Assembly: GCA_913776965.1 (NCBI GenBank)
Contig: CAJYQL010000115.1
Location: forward strand, 1 to 36,341
Source: an uncultured Xylophilus sp.
Lineage (GTDB): Bacteria > Pseudomonadota > Gammaproteobacteria > Burkholderiales > Burkholderiaceae_C
Direction: 5' to 3'
Length of the DNA: 36,341 bases
Part shown: positions 9,040 through 17,875 of the stretch, piece by piece
Numbering within the stretch: the first letter of the stretch is position 1
Layout of the letters: every line of letters starts with the position of its first letter
Program-made: the position numbers and the translations under genes
The notes under the pieces: model-generated
What the model saw: the letters and a program-made list of their open reading frames with translations, nothing else
What the model was told of the DNA's origin: nothing
Database searches by the model: none

Positions 9040-9068
9040 AAAACCCGCCGGCGGTTCAGCGCGGCGGG
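9040..9068 (-). terminator. Candidate partial terminator or attenuator between ugpB and ugpA
   Basis: Read on the minus strand, CCCGCCG and CGGCGGG (9062-9068 and 9044-9050) form a 7-base-pair stem with an 11-base loop. TTTT follows, and a second TTTT three bases later. It lies just before the ugpA ribosome-binding site. A weak terminator here would let the binding protein be made in excess of the permeases, as is usual for ABC importers. No experimental basis. Confidence 0.5.
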
Positions 9069-9149
9069 AGGTGGGGGCTCTGGCGGCGTCGTCCGGACGT
9101 CGTCCCCGCACCGGGCAGGGACTGTCGCGGACGACGATGCGGGACGCCG

Positions 9150-10460
9150 TCAGCCCTTGTTGGCGCGCTGGAAGCGCTCGAGCTGCTCGTTGCCGCGCTT
9201 GACCGCGGCGTCCAGCGCTTCCTTCGCGTTGCGCTTGCCGCTCCAGATCTGTTCGGTTTCCTCGTCGACGATGGTGCGGATCTGCACGAAGTTGCCGAGG
9301 CGGATGCCGCGCGACTTGTCGGTCGTCTTGCGGATCATCTGCGTCACCGCCACGTCGGTGCCCGGGTTCTTCTCGTAGAAGCCGGAGGCTTCGGTCAGCT
9401 TGTAGGCCGCGGTGGTGAGCGGCAGGTAGCCGGTGCGCTTGTGGCTCTCGGACTGGACCTTGGTGTCCGACAGGTAATTGAAGAAGCTGGCCACGCCCTT
9501 GTACTTCTCGGGCGTCTTGCCGGACATCACCCACAGGCTGGCGCCGCCGATCACGGTGTTCTGCGGCGCACCCTTCACGTCGGGGTAGTAGGGCAGGGCG
9601 GAGATGCCGTACTTGAACTTCGCATCCTTGGCGACACGGGCGTACAGGCCGGAGGAGCCGGTCATCATCGCGCACTCGCCCGACGGGAAGGCGGCGTCCG
9701 CGGTGTTGTTGCGGCCCTTGTAGACGAAGGTGCCCTCCTTGGCCATCTTCGCCAGGTTCTCGAAATGCTTGACGTGCAGCGGCGAGTTGAAGGCCAGGCG
9801 CGCCTGGGTGCCGCCGAAGCCGTTGTTCTCGGTCGCGTACAGCGTGTTGTGCCAGGTCGAGAAGCTCTCGAGCTGCGTCCAGCTCATCCAGCTGGTGGTG
9901 TAGGGGCACTTGTGGCCGCTCGCCTTGAGCTTGTCGGCCGCGGCCATGACCTCGGGCCAGGTCGTCGGCGCCTTCTCGGGGTCCAGGCCGGCTGCCTTGA
10001 AAGCGTCCTTGTTGTAATAGAAGATGGTCGTCGAGCTGTTGAACGGGAAGCTCAGCATCTGGCCGTTCGGGGCGGTGTAGTAGCCGGCAACAGCGGGGAT
10101 GTAGACGCTCGGGTCGAACTTGGCGCCGCCGGTGGTCATGACTTCGGCGACCGGCTTGATCACGCCCTTCGACGCCATCATGGTCGCGGTGCCGACCTCG
10201 AACACCTGCAGCACGTCGGGTGCGTTGCCGGCGCGGAAGGCCGCGACCGCGGCTGTCATCGATTCGTCATACTGGCCCTTGTAGGTGGGCACGACCTTGT
10301 AGTCCTTCTGGCTGTCGTTGTACTGCCGGGCCAGGTCGTTGACCCATTCGCCGAGCGGGCCGCTCATCGAGTGCCACCACTGGATCTCGGTCTGGGCCTG
10401 GGCCGATGTGGCCGCCAGGGCGGCGAACGCCGCGGCTGCGGCGATGCGCGTGAAAGTCAT
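9150..10460 (-). CDS. ugpB: sn-Glycerol-3-phosphate-binding periplasmic protein
   Basis: UgpB captures glycerol-3-phosphate or glycerophosphodiesters in the periplasm and delivers them to UgpAE. A typical signal peptide of about 23 residues ends in AQA, and the mature protein begins QTEIQWWHSMSGPLGEW, a start seen across UgpB proteins. Length is 436 residues (E. coli 438). I took the ATG at 10460, with AGGAG five to six bases upstream, because the longer frame has no signal peptide at its start. It is the first gene of the ugpBAECQ operon, and its upstream region carries a possible Pho-type operator. Confidence 0.95.
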   Translation of the reverse strand: MTFTRIAAAAAFAALAATSAQAQTEIQWWHSMSGPLGEWVNDLARQYNDSQKDYKVVPTYKGQYDESMTAAVAAFRAGNAPDVLQVFEVGTATMMASKGVIKPVAEVMTTGGAKFDPSVYIPAVAGYYTAPNGQMLSFPFNSSTTIFYYNKDAFKAAGLDPEKAPTTWPEVMAAADKLKASGHKCPYTTSWMSWTQLESFSTWHNTLYATENNGFGGTQARLAFNSPLHVKHFENLAKMAKEGTFVYKGRNNTADAAFPSGECAMMTGSSGLYARVAKDAKFKYGISALPYYPDVKGAPQNTVIGGASLWVMSGKTPEKYKGVASFFNYLSDTKVQSESHKRTGYLPLTTAAYKLTEASGFYEKNPGTDVAVTQMIRKTTDKSRGIRLGNFVQIRTIVDEETEQIWSGKRNAKEALDAAVKRGNEQLERFQRANKG

Positions 10461-10518
10461 GAAAGCTCCTGAAGGGGAAAACGGTGCGCGCAGCGTGGCG
10501 ACCGTCGGTGACACTGAT

Positions 10519-10536
10519 ATGTCATTTTGATGGCAG
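10519..10536 (-). promoter_or_regulatory. Candidate PhoB box upstream of ugpB
   Basis: On the minus strand the 18 bases are CTGCCAT, CAAA, ATGACAT. The Pho box is two CTGTCAT units four bases apart with an A-rich spacer. The first unit matches 6 of 7, the second 5 of 7 and the spacer 3 of 4. It lies 58 bases before the ugpB ATG. The ugp operon is a classic PhoB target in E. coli. No good -10 is seen at the expected distance, which lowers confidence. The overlapping palindrome TGACA-N6-TGTCA (10509-10524) could instead bind another regulator. Confidence 0.4.
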
Positions 10537-10737
10537 TGCCGCCCCGGGCGTCTTGGGGAAACCCTGCATCGCGGGCGCGAGTCTGTCCGCCGCGTGACAC
10601 GGGTGCAGGCACTCACGACGAAGCCCCTGCACGGTCGAGGGCAGCCCGGCTGAGAAGGCCGCTTGCTGCAATGCACCATGCTAGGATCGTCGCCCCCTTT
10701 TCCCCAGATGCCGGGCGCTCCGCCGTCCGCGTGCGCC

Positions 10738-11967
10738 ATGAGCAAGACTTCCCTGGACAAAAGCAAGATCAAGTTCCTGTTGCTCGAGGGCATCCATGCG
10801 TCCGCCAGCGAGGTCCTGCGCCGGGCCGGCTATTCGCAGATCGAGACCCTGCCCAAGGCGCTGCAGGGCGAGGAACTGAAGGCCAAGCTGGCCGACGTGC
10901 ATTTCCTCGGCATCCGCTCGCAGACCCAGCTGACCGCCGACGTGCTGGCCCATGCGCCGAAGCTGGTCGCGGTGGGTTGCTTCTGCATCGGCACCAACCA
11001 GGTCGACCTGAACGCAGCCCGCGAACGCGGCGTGGCCGTCTTCAACGCGCCGTATTCCAATACCCGGTCTGTCGCCGAACTGGTGCTGGCCGAGGCGATC
11101 CTGCTGTTGCGCGGCATCCCCGAGAAGAATGCGCTGGCGCACCGCGGCGGCTGGCTGAAGTCGGCGATCGATTCCTATGAGATCCGCGGCAAGACGCTCG
11201 GCATCGTCGGCTACGGCTCGATCGGCACCCAGCTGTCGGTGCTGGCCGAGGCGCTCGGCATGAAGGTCGCCTTCTACGACGTGGTCACCAAGCTGCCGCT
11301 GGGCAATGCCCGCCAGGTGCATTCGCTGACCGAACTGATGGCCCAGAGCGACATCGTCACGCTGCACGTCCCCGAGACGCCCGCGACCCAGTGGATGATC
11401 GGCGAGGCCGAGATCGCGGCGATGAAGCAGGGCGGCATCCTGATCAACGCGTCGCGCGGCACCGTGGTGCGGATCGAGGCGCTGGCCGAGGCGATACGCG
11501 CGAAGAAGCTGCTCGGCGCGGCGATCGACGTGTTCCCGGTCGAGCCGGGCAGCAACAAGGAGTCGTTCTCCTCGCCGCTGCAGGGTCTGGACAACGTGAT
11601 CCTCACGCCGCATGTCGGCGGCTCGACGATGGAGGCGCAGGCCAATATCGGCCTGGAAGTGGCCGAGAAGCTGGTGAAGTACAGCGACAACGGCACCTCG
11701 ACCTCGTCGGTCAACTTCCCCGAGGTCGCGTTGCCGGCCCATGCTGGCAAGCACCGGCTGCTGCACATCCACCGCAACGTGCCGGGCGTGCTGTCGCAGA
11801 TCAACAAGATCTTCTCGGACCACCAGATCAACATCGCCGCGCAGTACCTGCAGACCAGCGACACGGTCGGCTATGTCGTGATCGACGTGGACGCGGCGTC
11901 GTCGGAGCGGGCGCAGGCGATGCTGGCCGAGGTGCCCGGCACAATCCGCAGCCGCGTGCTGTTCTGA
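10738..11967 (+). CDS. serA: D-3-phosphoglycerate dehydrogenase, E. coli SerA type
   Basis: SerA oxidises 3-phosphoglycerate with NAD+ in the first step of serine synthesis. The whole length (409 residues, E. coli 410) follows the E. coli type: KIKFLLLEGIH at the N-terminus, CFCIGTNQVDLNAA, the NAD-binding GIVGYGSIGTQ near 160, INASRGTVV, the catalytic-histidine region LTPHVGGST, and a C-terminal ACT domain (about 335-409) that binds serine for feedback control. An in-frame ATG 30 bases upstream is possible, but the chosen one fits the family. It is divergent from ugpB and 108 bases before the FAD/Fe-S oxidoreductase. Confidence 0.94.
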   Translation: MSKTSLDKSKIKFLLLEGIHASASEVLRRAGYSQIETLPKALQGEELKAKLADVHFLGIRSQTQLTADVLAHAPKLVAVGCFCIGTNQVDLNAARERGVAVFNAPYSNTRSVAELVLAEAILLLRGIPEKNALAHRGGWLKSAIDSYEIRGKTLGIVGYGSIGTQLSVLAEALGMKVAFYDVVTKLPLGNARQVHSLTELMAQSDIVTLHVPETPATQWMIGEAEIAAMKQGGILINASRGTVVRIEALAEAIRAKKLLGAAIDVFPVEPGSNKESFSSPLQGLDNVILTPHVGGSTMEAQANIGLEVAEKLVKYSDNGTSTSSVNFPEVALPAHAGKHRLLHIHRNVPGVLSQINKIFSDHQINIAAQYLQTSDTVGYVVIDVDAASSERAQAMLAEVPGTIRSRVLF

Positions 11968-12075
11968 CGACCCGCCGCGCCGGCACGGCCAGCGGCCGGG
12001 CGGATGCGGAGGGGTCCGCGTAAAATCCCCCTCCCGCGGCACCCGCACGGGTCCGCGTCCCCACCAGGACCCCCG

Positions 12076-15000
12076 ATGAATGCTCCCACCGCCCTGGCGG
12101 CGCTGATCGCGCAGGCCGAAGGGCCCGCGCGGCTGCGCGAAATCCCCTACAACTACACCTCGTTCTCCGACCGCGAGATCGTCCTGCGGCTGCTCGGCGA
12201 CCGCGCTTGGGACATGCTGCAGCAGCTGCGCGGCGAACGCCAGACCGGCCGCTCCGCCCGCATGCTCTACGAGGTGCTCGGCGACATCTGGGTGGTGCAG
12301 CGCAACCCCTACCTGCAGGACGACCTGCTGGACAACCCGAAGCGCCGCCGCCAGCTGGCCGACGCGCTGCGCCACCGCCTGGCCGAAGTCGGCCGTCGAC
12401 GTACCCCTGCGGACGACGCCCGGCGCGACGCGGTGGTGGCCGAGCTGCTCGGGCTGGTCGAAAGCGCGATCGCCGCCTTCTCCGACGGCTTCGAGCGCAC
12501 CGCCGCGCTGCGCCGCGAGACCCAGCGCACGCTGGGCCGGCTGACCGCGAAGGACAACATCAAGTTCGACGGCCTGTCGCGGGTGGCGCACGTCACCGAC
12601 GCCACCGACTGGCGGGTCGAATACCCGTTCGTCGTGCTGACGCCCGACACCGAGGCCGAGATGGCCGGCCTGGTCAAGGGCTGCATCGAGCTCGGCCTGA
12701 CGATCATCCCGCGCGGCGGCGGAACCGGCTACACCGGCGGCGCGATCCCGCTCACCTGGAAGAGCGCGGTGATCAACACCGAGAAGCTCGAACAGATGAC
12801 CGAGGTCGAGCTGGTCGCGCTGCCCGGCCTGGACCAGCCGGTGCCGACGATCTGGACCGGTGCCGGCGTCGTCACCCAGCGGGTGTCCGATGCGGCCGAG
12901 CGCGCCGGCTACGTGTTCGCGGTGGACCCGACCTCGGCCGAGGCGTCGTGCGTCGGCGGCAACATCGCGATGAACGCGGGCGGCAAGAAGGCGGTGCTCT
13001 GGGGTACGGCGCTCGACAACCTCGCCTCCTGGCGCATGGTGACGCCCGAGGCGCAGTGGCTGGAGGTGGTCCGCATCGGCCACAACCTTGGCAAGATCCA
13101 CGACGCCGAGATGGCGAGCTTCGAGCTGCGCTACTTCGAGGCCGACGGCAAGACACCGATCCGCACGGAACGGCTCGACATCGCCGGCAAGACCTTCCGC
13201 AAGGAAGGCCTCGGCAAGGACGTGACCGACAAGTTCCTCTCGGGCCTGCCGGGCATCCAGAAGGAAGGCTGCGACGGCCTGATCACCAGCGGCCGCTGGA
13301 TCGTGCACCGCATGCCGCCGCACACCCGCACCGTCTGCCTCGAATTCTTCGGCAACGCCAAGGACGCGGTGCCGAGCATCGTCGAGATCAAGGACTTCAT
13401 GTTCGCCGAGCAGAAGCGCTCGGGCGTGCTGCTGGCCGGCCTGGAGCACCTGGACGATCGGTACCTGAAGGCGGTCGGCTACGCGACCAAGTCGAAGACC
13501 CATGCGGGTCTGCCGAAGATGGTGCTGTTCGGCGACATCAGCGGCGACGACGCCGACGCGGTGGCGCGGGTGACTAGCGAAGTGGTGCGCATCGCCAATT
13601 CGCGCAGCGGCGAAGGCTTCGTCGCGATCAGCCCCGAGGCGCGCAAGAAGTTCTGGCTCGACCGCAAGCGCACCGCCGCGATCAGCCGCCACACGAACGC
13701 CTTCAAGATCAACGAGGACGTGGTGATCCCGCTGCCGCGGATGGCCGAGTACACCGACGGCATCGAGCGGATCAACATCGAGCTCAGCTTGCGCAACAAG
13801 CTGGCGCTGTGCGACGCGCTGGAGGCGTTCTTCGCCCGCGGCAATCTGCCGCTCGGCAAGAGCGACGATGCGCACGACATCCCGTCGGCCGAGCTGCTGG
13901 AGGATCGCGTCGCCCGTGCGCTCGCGCTGCTGCAGGGCGTGCGCGCCCAATGGGCCGGCTGGCTGGAGCAAGCCGACGTGCTGTTCCCCCAGCTGCAGGA
14001 CCACACGCTGCGCGCCAGCTGGAAGACGCAGATCCGCCAGCCGCTGCAGAAGATCTTCGGCGGCCCGGAATTCGCGCCGCTGCTGGTCGAGGTGGACGCG
14101 ATCCACCAGAAGGTGCTCAAGGGCCGGGTCTGGGTCGCGCTGCACATGCATGCCGGCGACGGCAATGTGCACACCAACATCCCGGTCAACAGCGACGACT
14201 ACGACATGCTGCAGACCGCCCACGAGGCGGTGGCGCGGATCATGGTGCTGGCGCGCAGCCTGGACGGCGTGATCTCCGGCGAGCACGGCATCGGCATCAC
14301 CAAGCTGGAATTCCTGACCGACGAGGAACTGGCGCCATTCGCGGACTACAAGCGCCGGGTCGATCCGCACGGCCGCTTCAACAAGGGCAAGCTGCTACGA
14401 AATCAGGAGCGTGCCGCGCAGGCGGGACGGGCGCCGGAGCCCGAAAACCTTCGCAATCCGGCCGACGCGGTGCGCCATGCCGACCTGACCCATGCCTACA
14501 CGCCGAGCTTCGGCCTGATGGGGCATGAATCGCTGATCATGCAGCAGAGCGACATCGGCGCGATCGCCGATTCGGTCAAGGACTGCCTGCGCTGCGGCAA
14601 GTGCAAGCCGGTCTGCGCGACCCACGTGCCGCGCGCCAACCTGCTCTACAGCCCGCGCAACAAGATCCTGGCGACCTCGCTGCTGGTGGAAGCTTTTCTG
14701 TACGAGGAGCAGACCCGCCGCGGCGTGAGCATCAAGCACTGGCAGGAGTTCGAAGACGTGGCCGACCACTGCACCGTCTGCCACAAGTGCTATACGCCGT
14801 GCCCGGTGAAGATCGACTTCGGCGACGTGTCGATGAACATGCGCAACCTGCTGCGCAAGATGGGCCAGAAGAGCTTCCGCCCGGGCAACGCGGCGGCGAT
14901 GTTCTTCCTCAACGCCACCCAGCCCGAGACGATCAAGCTGATGCGCGGCGCGATGGTGGGCGTCGGCTTCAAGGCGCAGCGGGCGGCGAACAAGCTGCTC

Positions 15001-15996
15001 GGCGGCCTGGCGCGCCACCAGACCGCGCATCCGCCGGCCACGGTCGGCACGGCGCCGGTGCGCGAGCAGGTGATCCACTTCGTCAACAAGAAGATGCCGG
15101 GCGGACTGCCGAAGAAGACGGCGCGCGCGCTGCTCGACATCGAGGATCGCGACTACGTTCCGATCATCCGCGACCCGCAGGCCACCAGCACCCACAGCGA
15201 GGCGGTCTTCTACTTCCCCGGCTGCGGCTCCGAGCGGCTGTTCAGTCAGGTGGGCCTCGCGACGCAGGCGATGCTCTGGCATGCCGGCGTGCAGACAGTG
15301 CTGCCGCCGGGCTACCTGTGCTGCGGCTATCCGCAGAAGGGCAGCGGCCAGTTCGACGCGGCCGACAAGATCATCACCGACAACCGGGTGCTGTTCCACC
15401 GGGTCGCCAACACGCTCAACTACCTCGACATCAAGACGGTGGTGGTGAGCTGCGGTACCTGCTACGACCAGCTGCAGGGCTACGAATTCGACAAGATCTT
15501 CCCGGGCTGCCGGATCATCGACATCCACGAGTTCCTGCTGGAGAAGGGCATCGCGCTCGACGCGGGCGGTGCCTACCTCTACCACGACCCCTGCCACACG
15601 CCGATGAAGCTGCAGGAGCCGATGAAGACGGTCAAGGCGCTGGTCGGCGACCAGGTGCTGAAGAGCGACCGCTGCTGCGGCGAATCCGGCACCCTGGGCG
15701 TGACCCGGCCGGACATCTCCACCCAGGTCCGCTTCCGCAAGGAAGAGGAGCTGAAGAAGAACGAGGCCGCCCTGCGCACCCAGGCCGCGCTGCCGGCAGG
15801 CGCCGACGTGAAGATCCTCACCAGCTGCCCGAGCTGCCTGCAGGGCCTGAAGCGCTACGGCGACGACCTGAACAACGGCCTGCTGGAAGCCGACTACATC
15901 GTGGTCGAGATGGCGCGCAAGATCCTCGGCGAGGACTGGATGCCGCGCTACGTGGCCGCGGCCAACAGCGGCGGCATCGAGCGGGTGCTGGTGTGA
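12076..15996 (+). CDS. DUF3683 FAD/Fe-S oxidoreductase (GlcD-GlcF-like fusion, YdiJ-related)
   Basis: This 1306-residue protein joins several modules: a DUF3683 N-terminus ([15 protein letters not shown], from about 18), an FAD-binding domain of the VAO type ([14 protein letters not shown] near 213), a FAD-oxidase C-terminal domain with [12 protein letters not shown] near 690, two ferredoxin cysteine clusters ([11 protein letters not shown] near 837, [12 protein letters not shown] near 898), and two CCG-type domains (CCGYPQKG near 1082, CCGESG near 1199). The layout is that of 2-hydroxyacid dehydrogenases passing electrons through Fe-S clusters to a quinone or other acceptor. The substrate is not fixed by sequence; D-lactate, glycolate and D-2-hydroxyglutarate are all possible. 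It follows serA and overlaps the HIT gene by four bases. Confidence 0.93.
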   Translation: MNAPTALAALIAQAEGPARLREIPYNYTSFSDREIVLRLLGDRAWDMLQQLRGERQTGRSARMLYEVLGDIWVVQRNPYLQDDLLDNPKRRRQLADALRHRLAEVGRRRTPADDARRDAVVAELLGLVESAIAAFSDGFERTAALRRETQRTLGRLTAKDNIKFDGLSRVAHVTDATDWRVEYPFVVLTPDTEAEMAGLVKGCIELGLTIIPRGGGTGYTGGAIPLTWKSAVINTEKLEQMTEVELVALPGLDQPVPTIWTGAGVVTQRVSDAAERAGYVFAVDPTSAEASCVGGNIAMNAGGKKAVLWGTALDNLASWRMVTPEAQWLEVVRIGHNLGKIHDAEMASFELRYFEADGKTPIRTERLDIAGKTFRKEGLGKDVTDKFLSGLPGIQKEGCDGLITSGRWIVHRMPPHTRTVCLEFFGNAKDAVPSIVEIKDFMFAEQKRSGVLLAGLEHLDDRYLKAVGYATKSKTHAGLPKMVLFGDISGDDADAVARVTSEVVRIANSRSGEGFVAISPEARKKFWLDRKRTAAISRHTNAFKINEDVVIPLPRMAEYTDGIERINIELSLRNKLALCDALEAFFARGNLPLGKSDDAHDIPSAELLEDRVARALALLQGVRAQWAGWLEQADVLFPQLQDHTLRASWKTQIRQPLQKIFGGPEFAPLLVEVDAIHQKVLKGRVWVALHMHAGDGNVHTNIPVNSDDYDMLQTAHEAVARIMVLARSLDGVISGEHGIGITKLEFLTDEELAPFADYKRRVDPHGRFNKGKLLRNQERAAQAGRAPEPENLRNPADAVRHADLTHAYTPSFGLMGHESLIMQQSDIGAIADSVKDCLRCGKCKPVCATHVPRANLLYSPRNKILATSLLVEAFLYEEQTRRGVSIKHWQEFEDVADHCTVCHKCYTPCPVKIDFGDVSMNMRNLLRKMGQKSFRPGNAAAMFFLNATQPETIKLMRGAMVGVGFKAQRAANKLLGGLARHQTAHPPATVGTAPVREQVIHFVNKKMPGGLPKKTARALLDIEDRDYVPIIRDPQATSTHSEAVFYFPGCGSERLFSQVGLATQAMLWHAGVQTVLPPGYLCCGYPQKGSGQFDAADKIITDNRVLFHRVANTLNYLDIKTVVVSCGTCYDQLQGYEFDKIFPGCRIIDIHEFLLEKGIALDAGGAYLYHDPCHTPMKLQEPMKTVKALVGDQVLKSDRCCGESGTLGVTRPDISTQVRFRKEEELKKNEAALRTQAALPAGADVKILTSCPSCLQGLKRYGDDLNNGLLEADYIVVEMARKILGEDWMPRYVAAANSGGIERVLV

Positions 15997-16445
15997 ACGC
16001 CGTGCCGCCCCGCGCCTGCGTGCTGTGCACCACCGCCGGCGGCACGCCGGTCTGGCAGGGCGCGCGGCTGCGGGTGATCCGCGCCGACGAGCCCGGCTTC
16101 CCGGGGTTCTACCGTGTGGTCTGGCAGGACCACGTCGCCGAGTTCTCCGACCTCGCGCTGGCCGACCGGCTGCACTGCATGGAGGCGGTCGCGCTGGTCG
16201 AGCGGGTGGTGATCGAACGGCTCGCGCCCACCAAGGTGAACCTGGCCGCACTCGGCAACATGGTGCCGCACTTGCACTGGCACGTCGTCGCGCGCTATGC
16301 CGAGGACAGCCGCTTTCCCGCGCCGCTCTGGGCGCTGGAGCAGCGCCCGCGCGATGCGGCGCACGAAGCCGCGGTCGCGGCACGGCTGCCGGACACCGAC
16401 GCCGAGATCGCACGCCGCTGCCAGGCCGCCTTCGGCGAGACATGA
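15993..16445 (+). CDS. HIT family protein (histidine-triad nucleotide hydrolase)
   Basis: The 150-residue protein has an N-terminal [13 protein letters not shown] segment and the histidine triad HLHWHVV, the catalytic motif of the HIT superfamily. Members hydrolyse or transfer nucleotidyl groups from substrates such as AMP-lysine, AMP-amidates or Ap4A; the physiological substrate cannot be told here. The start is GTG overlapping the TGA of the oxidoreductase (GTGTGA), so the two are translationally coupled. The DUF971 gene follows 37 bases later. Confidence 0.88.
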   Translation: MNAVPPRACVLCTTAGGTPVWQGARLRVIRADEPGFPGFYRVVWQDHVAEFSDLALADRLHCMEAVALVERVVIERLAPTKVNLAALGNMVPHLHWHVVARYAEDSRFPAPLWALEQRPRDAAHEAAVAARLPDTDAEIARRCQAAFGET

Positions 16446-16482
16446 TGGCAGCTTCATCGACTTTCGAACCGGGATCTTCCGC

Positions 16483-16896
16483 ATGGCCGGCCTGACACCG
16501 GGCGCCCCGACGCCCACCGCCCTCACGCTGCACGGCCGCTCGCGGGTGCTGGAGATCGCGTTTTCCGATGGCGCGTCCTTCCGCATTCCGTTCGAACTGA
16601 TGCGGGTGTGTTCCCCGTCGGCCGAGGTGCAGGGCCACGGGCCGGGCCAGGAGACGCTGCAGACCGGCAAGCGCGCGGTCGGCGTGGTGGCGCTGGAGCC
16701 GGTCGGGCACTACGGCGTCAAGCCGGTCTTCTCCGACGGCCACGACACCGGCATCTACACCTGGGACTATCTGTACGACCTCGGCGCCCGGCAGGACCAT
16801 CACTGGGCCGACTACGAAGCCCGGCTGGCCGCCGCCGGCCGCGACCGCGATGCGCCGATGCCTGAGCGCGGCGCGCCGGCCTGCGGCAGCCACTGA
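16483..16896 (+). CDS. DUF971 family protein
   Basis: This 137-residue protein matches the small DUF971 family, related to the N-terminal domain of gamma-butyrobetaine hydroxylase: an early LTLHGRSRVLEIAFSDG strand pair, FELMRVCSPSAEVQGHG, then VEPVGHYGVKPVF-like and FSDGHDTGIYTWDYLY segments. Function is unknown; the fold is thought to bind metal or assist Fe-S proteins, which remains speculative. I began it at the ATG before AGLTPGAP because earlier in-frame residues lie inside the HIT gene. It usually sits just before ubiE in betaproteobacteria, as here. Confidence 0.88.
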   Translation: MAGLTPGAPTPTALTLHGRSRVLEIAFSDGASFRIPFELMRVCSPSAEVQGHGPGQETLQTGKRAVGVVALEPVGHYGVKPVFSDGHDTGIYTWDYLYDLGARQDHHWADYEARLAAAGRDRDAPMPERGAPACGSH

Positions 16897-16960
16897 GAGC
16901 GTGGCTGCGCTGCACCGGCGGTGCAGGTCGTGTCGGACGGCGCGCCATCGCTCGGGAAAC

Positions 16961-17040
16961 TTTTGCTACCAATTAAGTAGCAATAAATGTAGGCGGATCG
17001 GGCGCTGCAGGCTGCTATCTATTTGATTGCAGCGCCCGCT
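16961..17040 (+). repeat. Dispersed repeat, copy 2, with an 11-base inverted repeat
   Basis: It contains GTAGC, then 20 bases, then GCGCTGCAG, the same spacing as copies 1 and 3. A perfect 11-base inverted repeat follows (16999-17009 and 17028-17038) around an 18-base loop. The stretch is richer in A and T than its surroundings. It occupies much of the 207-base gap between the DUF971 gene and ubiE. It has no T run, so termination is unlikely without help. Confidence 0.65.
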
Positions 17041-17090
17041 AATCCCTGTCGTGGCCGCAGGACTCTCGCGGCGCCAGGGGGCGCAGCCCC

Positions 17091-17096
17091 TAGCAT
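17091..17096 (+). promoter_or_regulatory. Probable -10 element of ubiE
   Basis: TAGCAT is followed by CG and lies seven bases before the ubiE ATG. The same hexamer at the same distance precedes the small secreted protein gene at 30594, and TATAAT precedes hemA by six. No Shine-Dalgarno sequence is seen before the ATG, which fits a leaderless message. The -35 is poor. Confidence 0.4.
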
Positions 17097-17103
17097 CGTG
17101 GGC

Positions 17104-17835
17104 ATGAGTACCACCCACTTCGGATTCCAGTCGGTCGACGAGAAGGACAAGGCGCGCCGCGTGCGCGGCGTGTTCGATTCGGTGGCACCCAAGTACGACC
17201 TGATGAACGACCTGATGTCGGCCGGCCTGCACCGTGCATGGAAGGCCTACACCGTGATGGTGGCCGACGTGCGCCCGGGCTACCAGGTGCTCGACATCGC
17301 CGGCGGCACCGGCGATCTCGCGATGGCCTTCGCCAAGAAGGCGGGCGCCAGCGGCCGGGTGGTCCACACCGACATCAACGCCGCGATGCTTTCCACCGGC
17401 CGCGACCGCCTGCTCGATGCCGGCGTGGTGCTGCCCACCGCCGTCTGCGATGCCGAGCAGCTGCCGTTCCCCGACAACCATTTCGATGTGGTCAGCGTCG
17501 CCTTCGGCCTGCGCAACATGACCCACAAGGACGTCGCACTGCGCGAGATGGCCCGCGTGCTCAAGCCGCGCGGCAAGCTGCTGGTGCTCGAGTTCTCGAA
17601 GGTCGCCAAGCCGCTGGAAAAAGCCTACGACTGGTATTCGTTCAAGGTCCTGCCCGCACTCGGCAAGTTCGTGGCCGGCGACGATGCGAGCTACCGCTAC
17701 CTGGCCGAATCGATCCGCATGCATCCGGACCAGCACACGCTCAAGGCGCTGATGCAGCAGAGCGGCTTCGGCCATGTGGACTACCACAACCTCACGGGCG
17801 GCGTGGCCGCCCTGCATGTCGGCATCAAGTGTTGA
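17104..17835 (+). CDS. ubiE: Ubiquinone biosynthesis C-methyltransferase UbiE
   Basis: UbiE adds the C2 methyl group to 2-polyprenyl-6-methoxy-1,4-benzoquinol with SAM, and the equivalent step in menaquinone synthesis where that exists. The start [20 protein letters not shown], the SAM-binding [12 protein letters not shown], and the second family signature [16 protein letters not shown] are all present, as is the C-terminal [14 protein letters not shown]. Length is 243 residues, normal for the family. The start is the ATG after TAGCAT. It leads a run with a Tim44-like gene, ubiJ and ubiB. Confidence 0.96.
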   Translation: MSTTHFGFQSVDEKDKARRVRGVFDSVAPKYDLMNDLMSAGLHRAWKAYTVMVADVRPGYQVLDIAGGTGDLAMAFAKKAGASGRVVHTDINAAMLSTGRDRLLDAGVVLPTAVCDAEQLPFPDNHFDVVSVAFGLRNMTHKDVALREMARVLKPRGKLLVLEFSKVAKPLEKAYDWYSFKVLPALGKFVAGDDASYRYLAESIRMHPDQHTLKALMQQSGFGHVDYHNLTGGVAALHVGIKC

Positions 17836-17875
17836 AACCGTCCTCCGGCCCCATCTCTATAAAAGGAGCAACGTC

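Noticed and set aside
9088-9097. 10-base palindrome CGTCCGGACG in the ugpB-ugpA gap as an operator
   Set aside because: Short palindromes of this composition are expected by chance, and it lies after ugpB, not before the operon.
10681-14370. Open frame of 1229 codons on the minus strand opposite serA and the FAD/Fe-S gene
   Set aside because: It mirrors the codon pattern of two well-recognised genes on the plus strand. Its protein is His/Arg/Gln-rich with no domains. Such frames are usual in DNA this rich in G and C.
14395-16893. Open frame of 832 codons on the minus strand opposite the FAD/Fe-S, HIT and DUF971 genes
   Set aside because: Composition shadow of the sense genes, with no start region or motif of its own.
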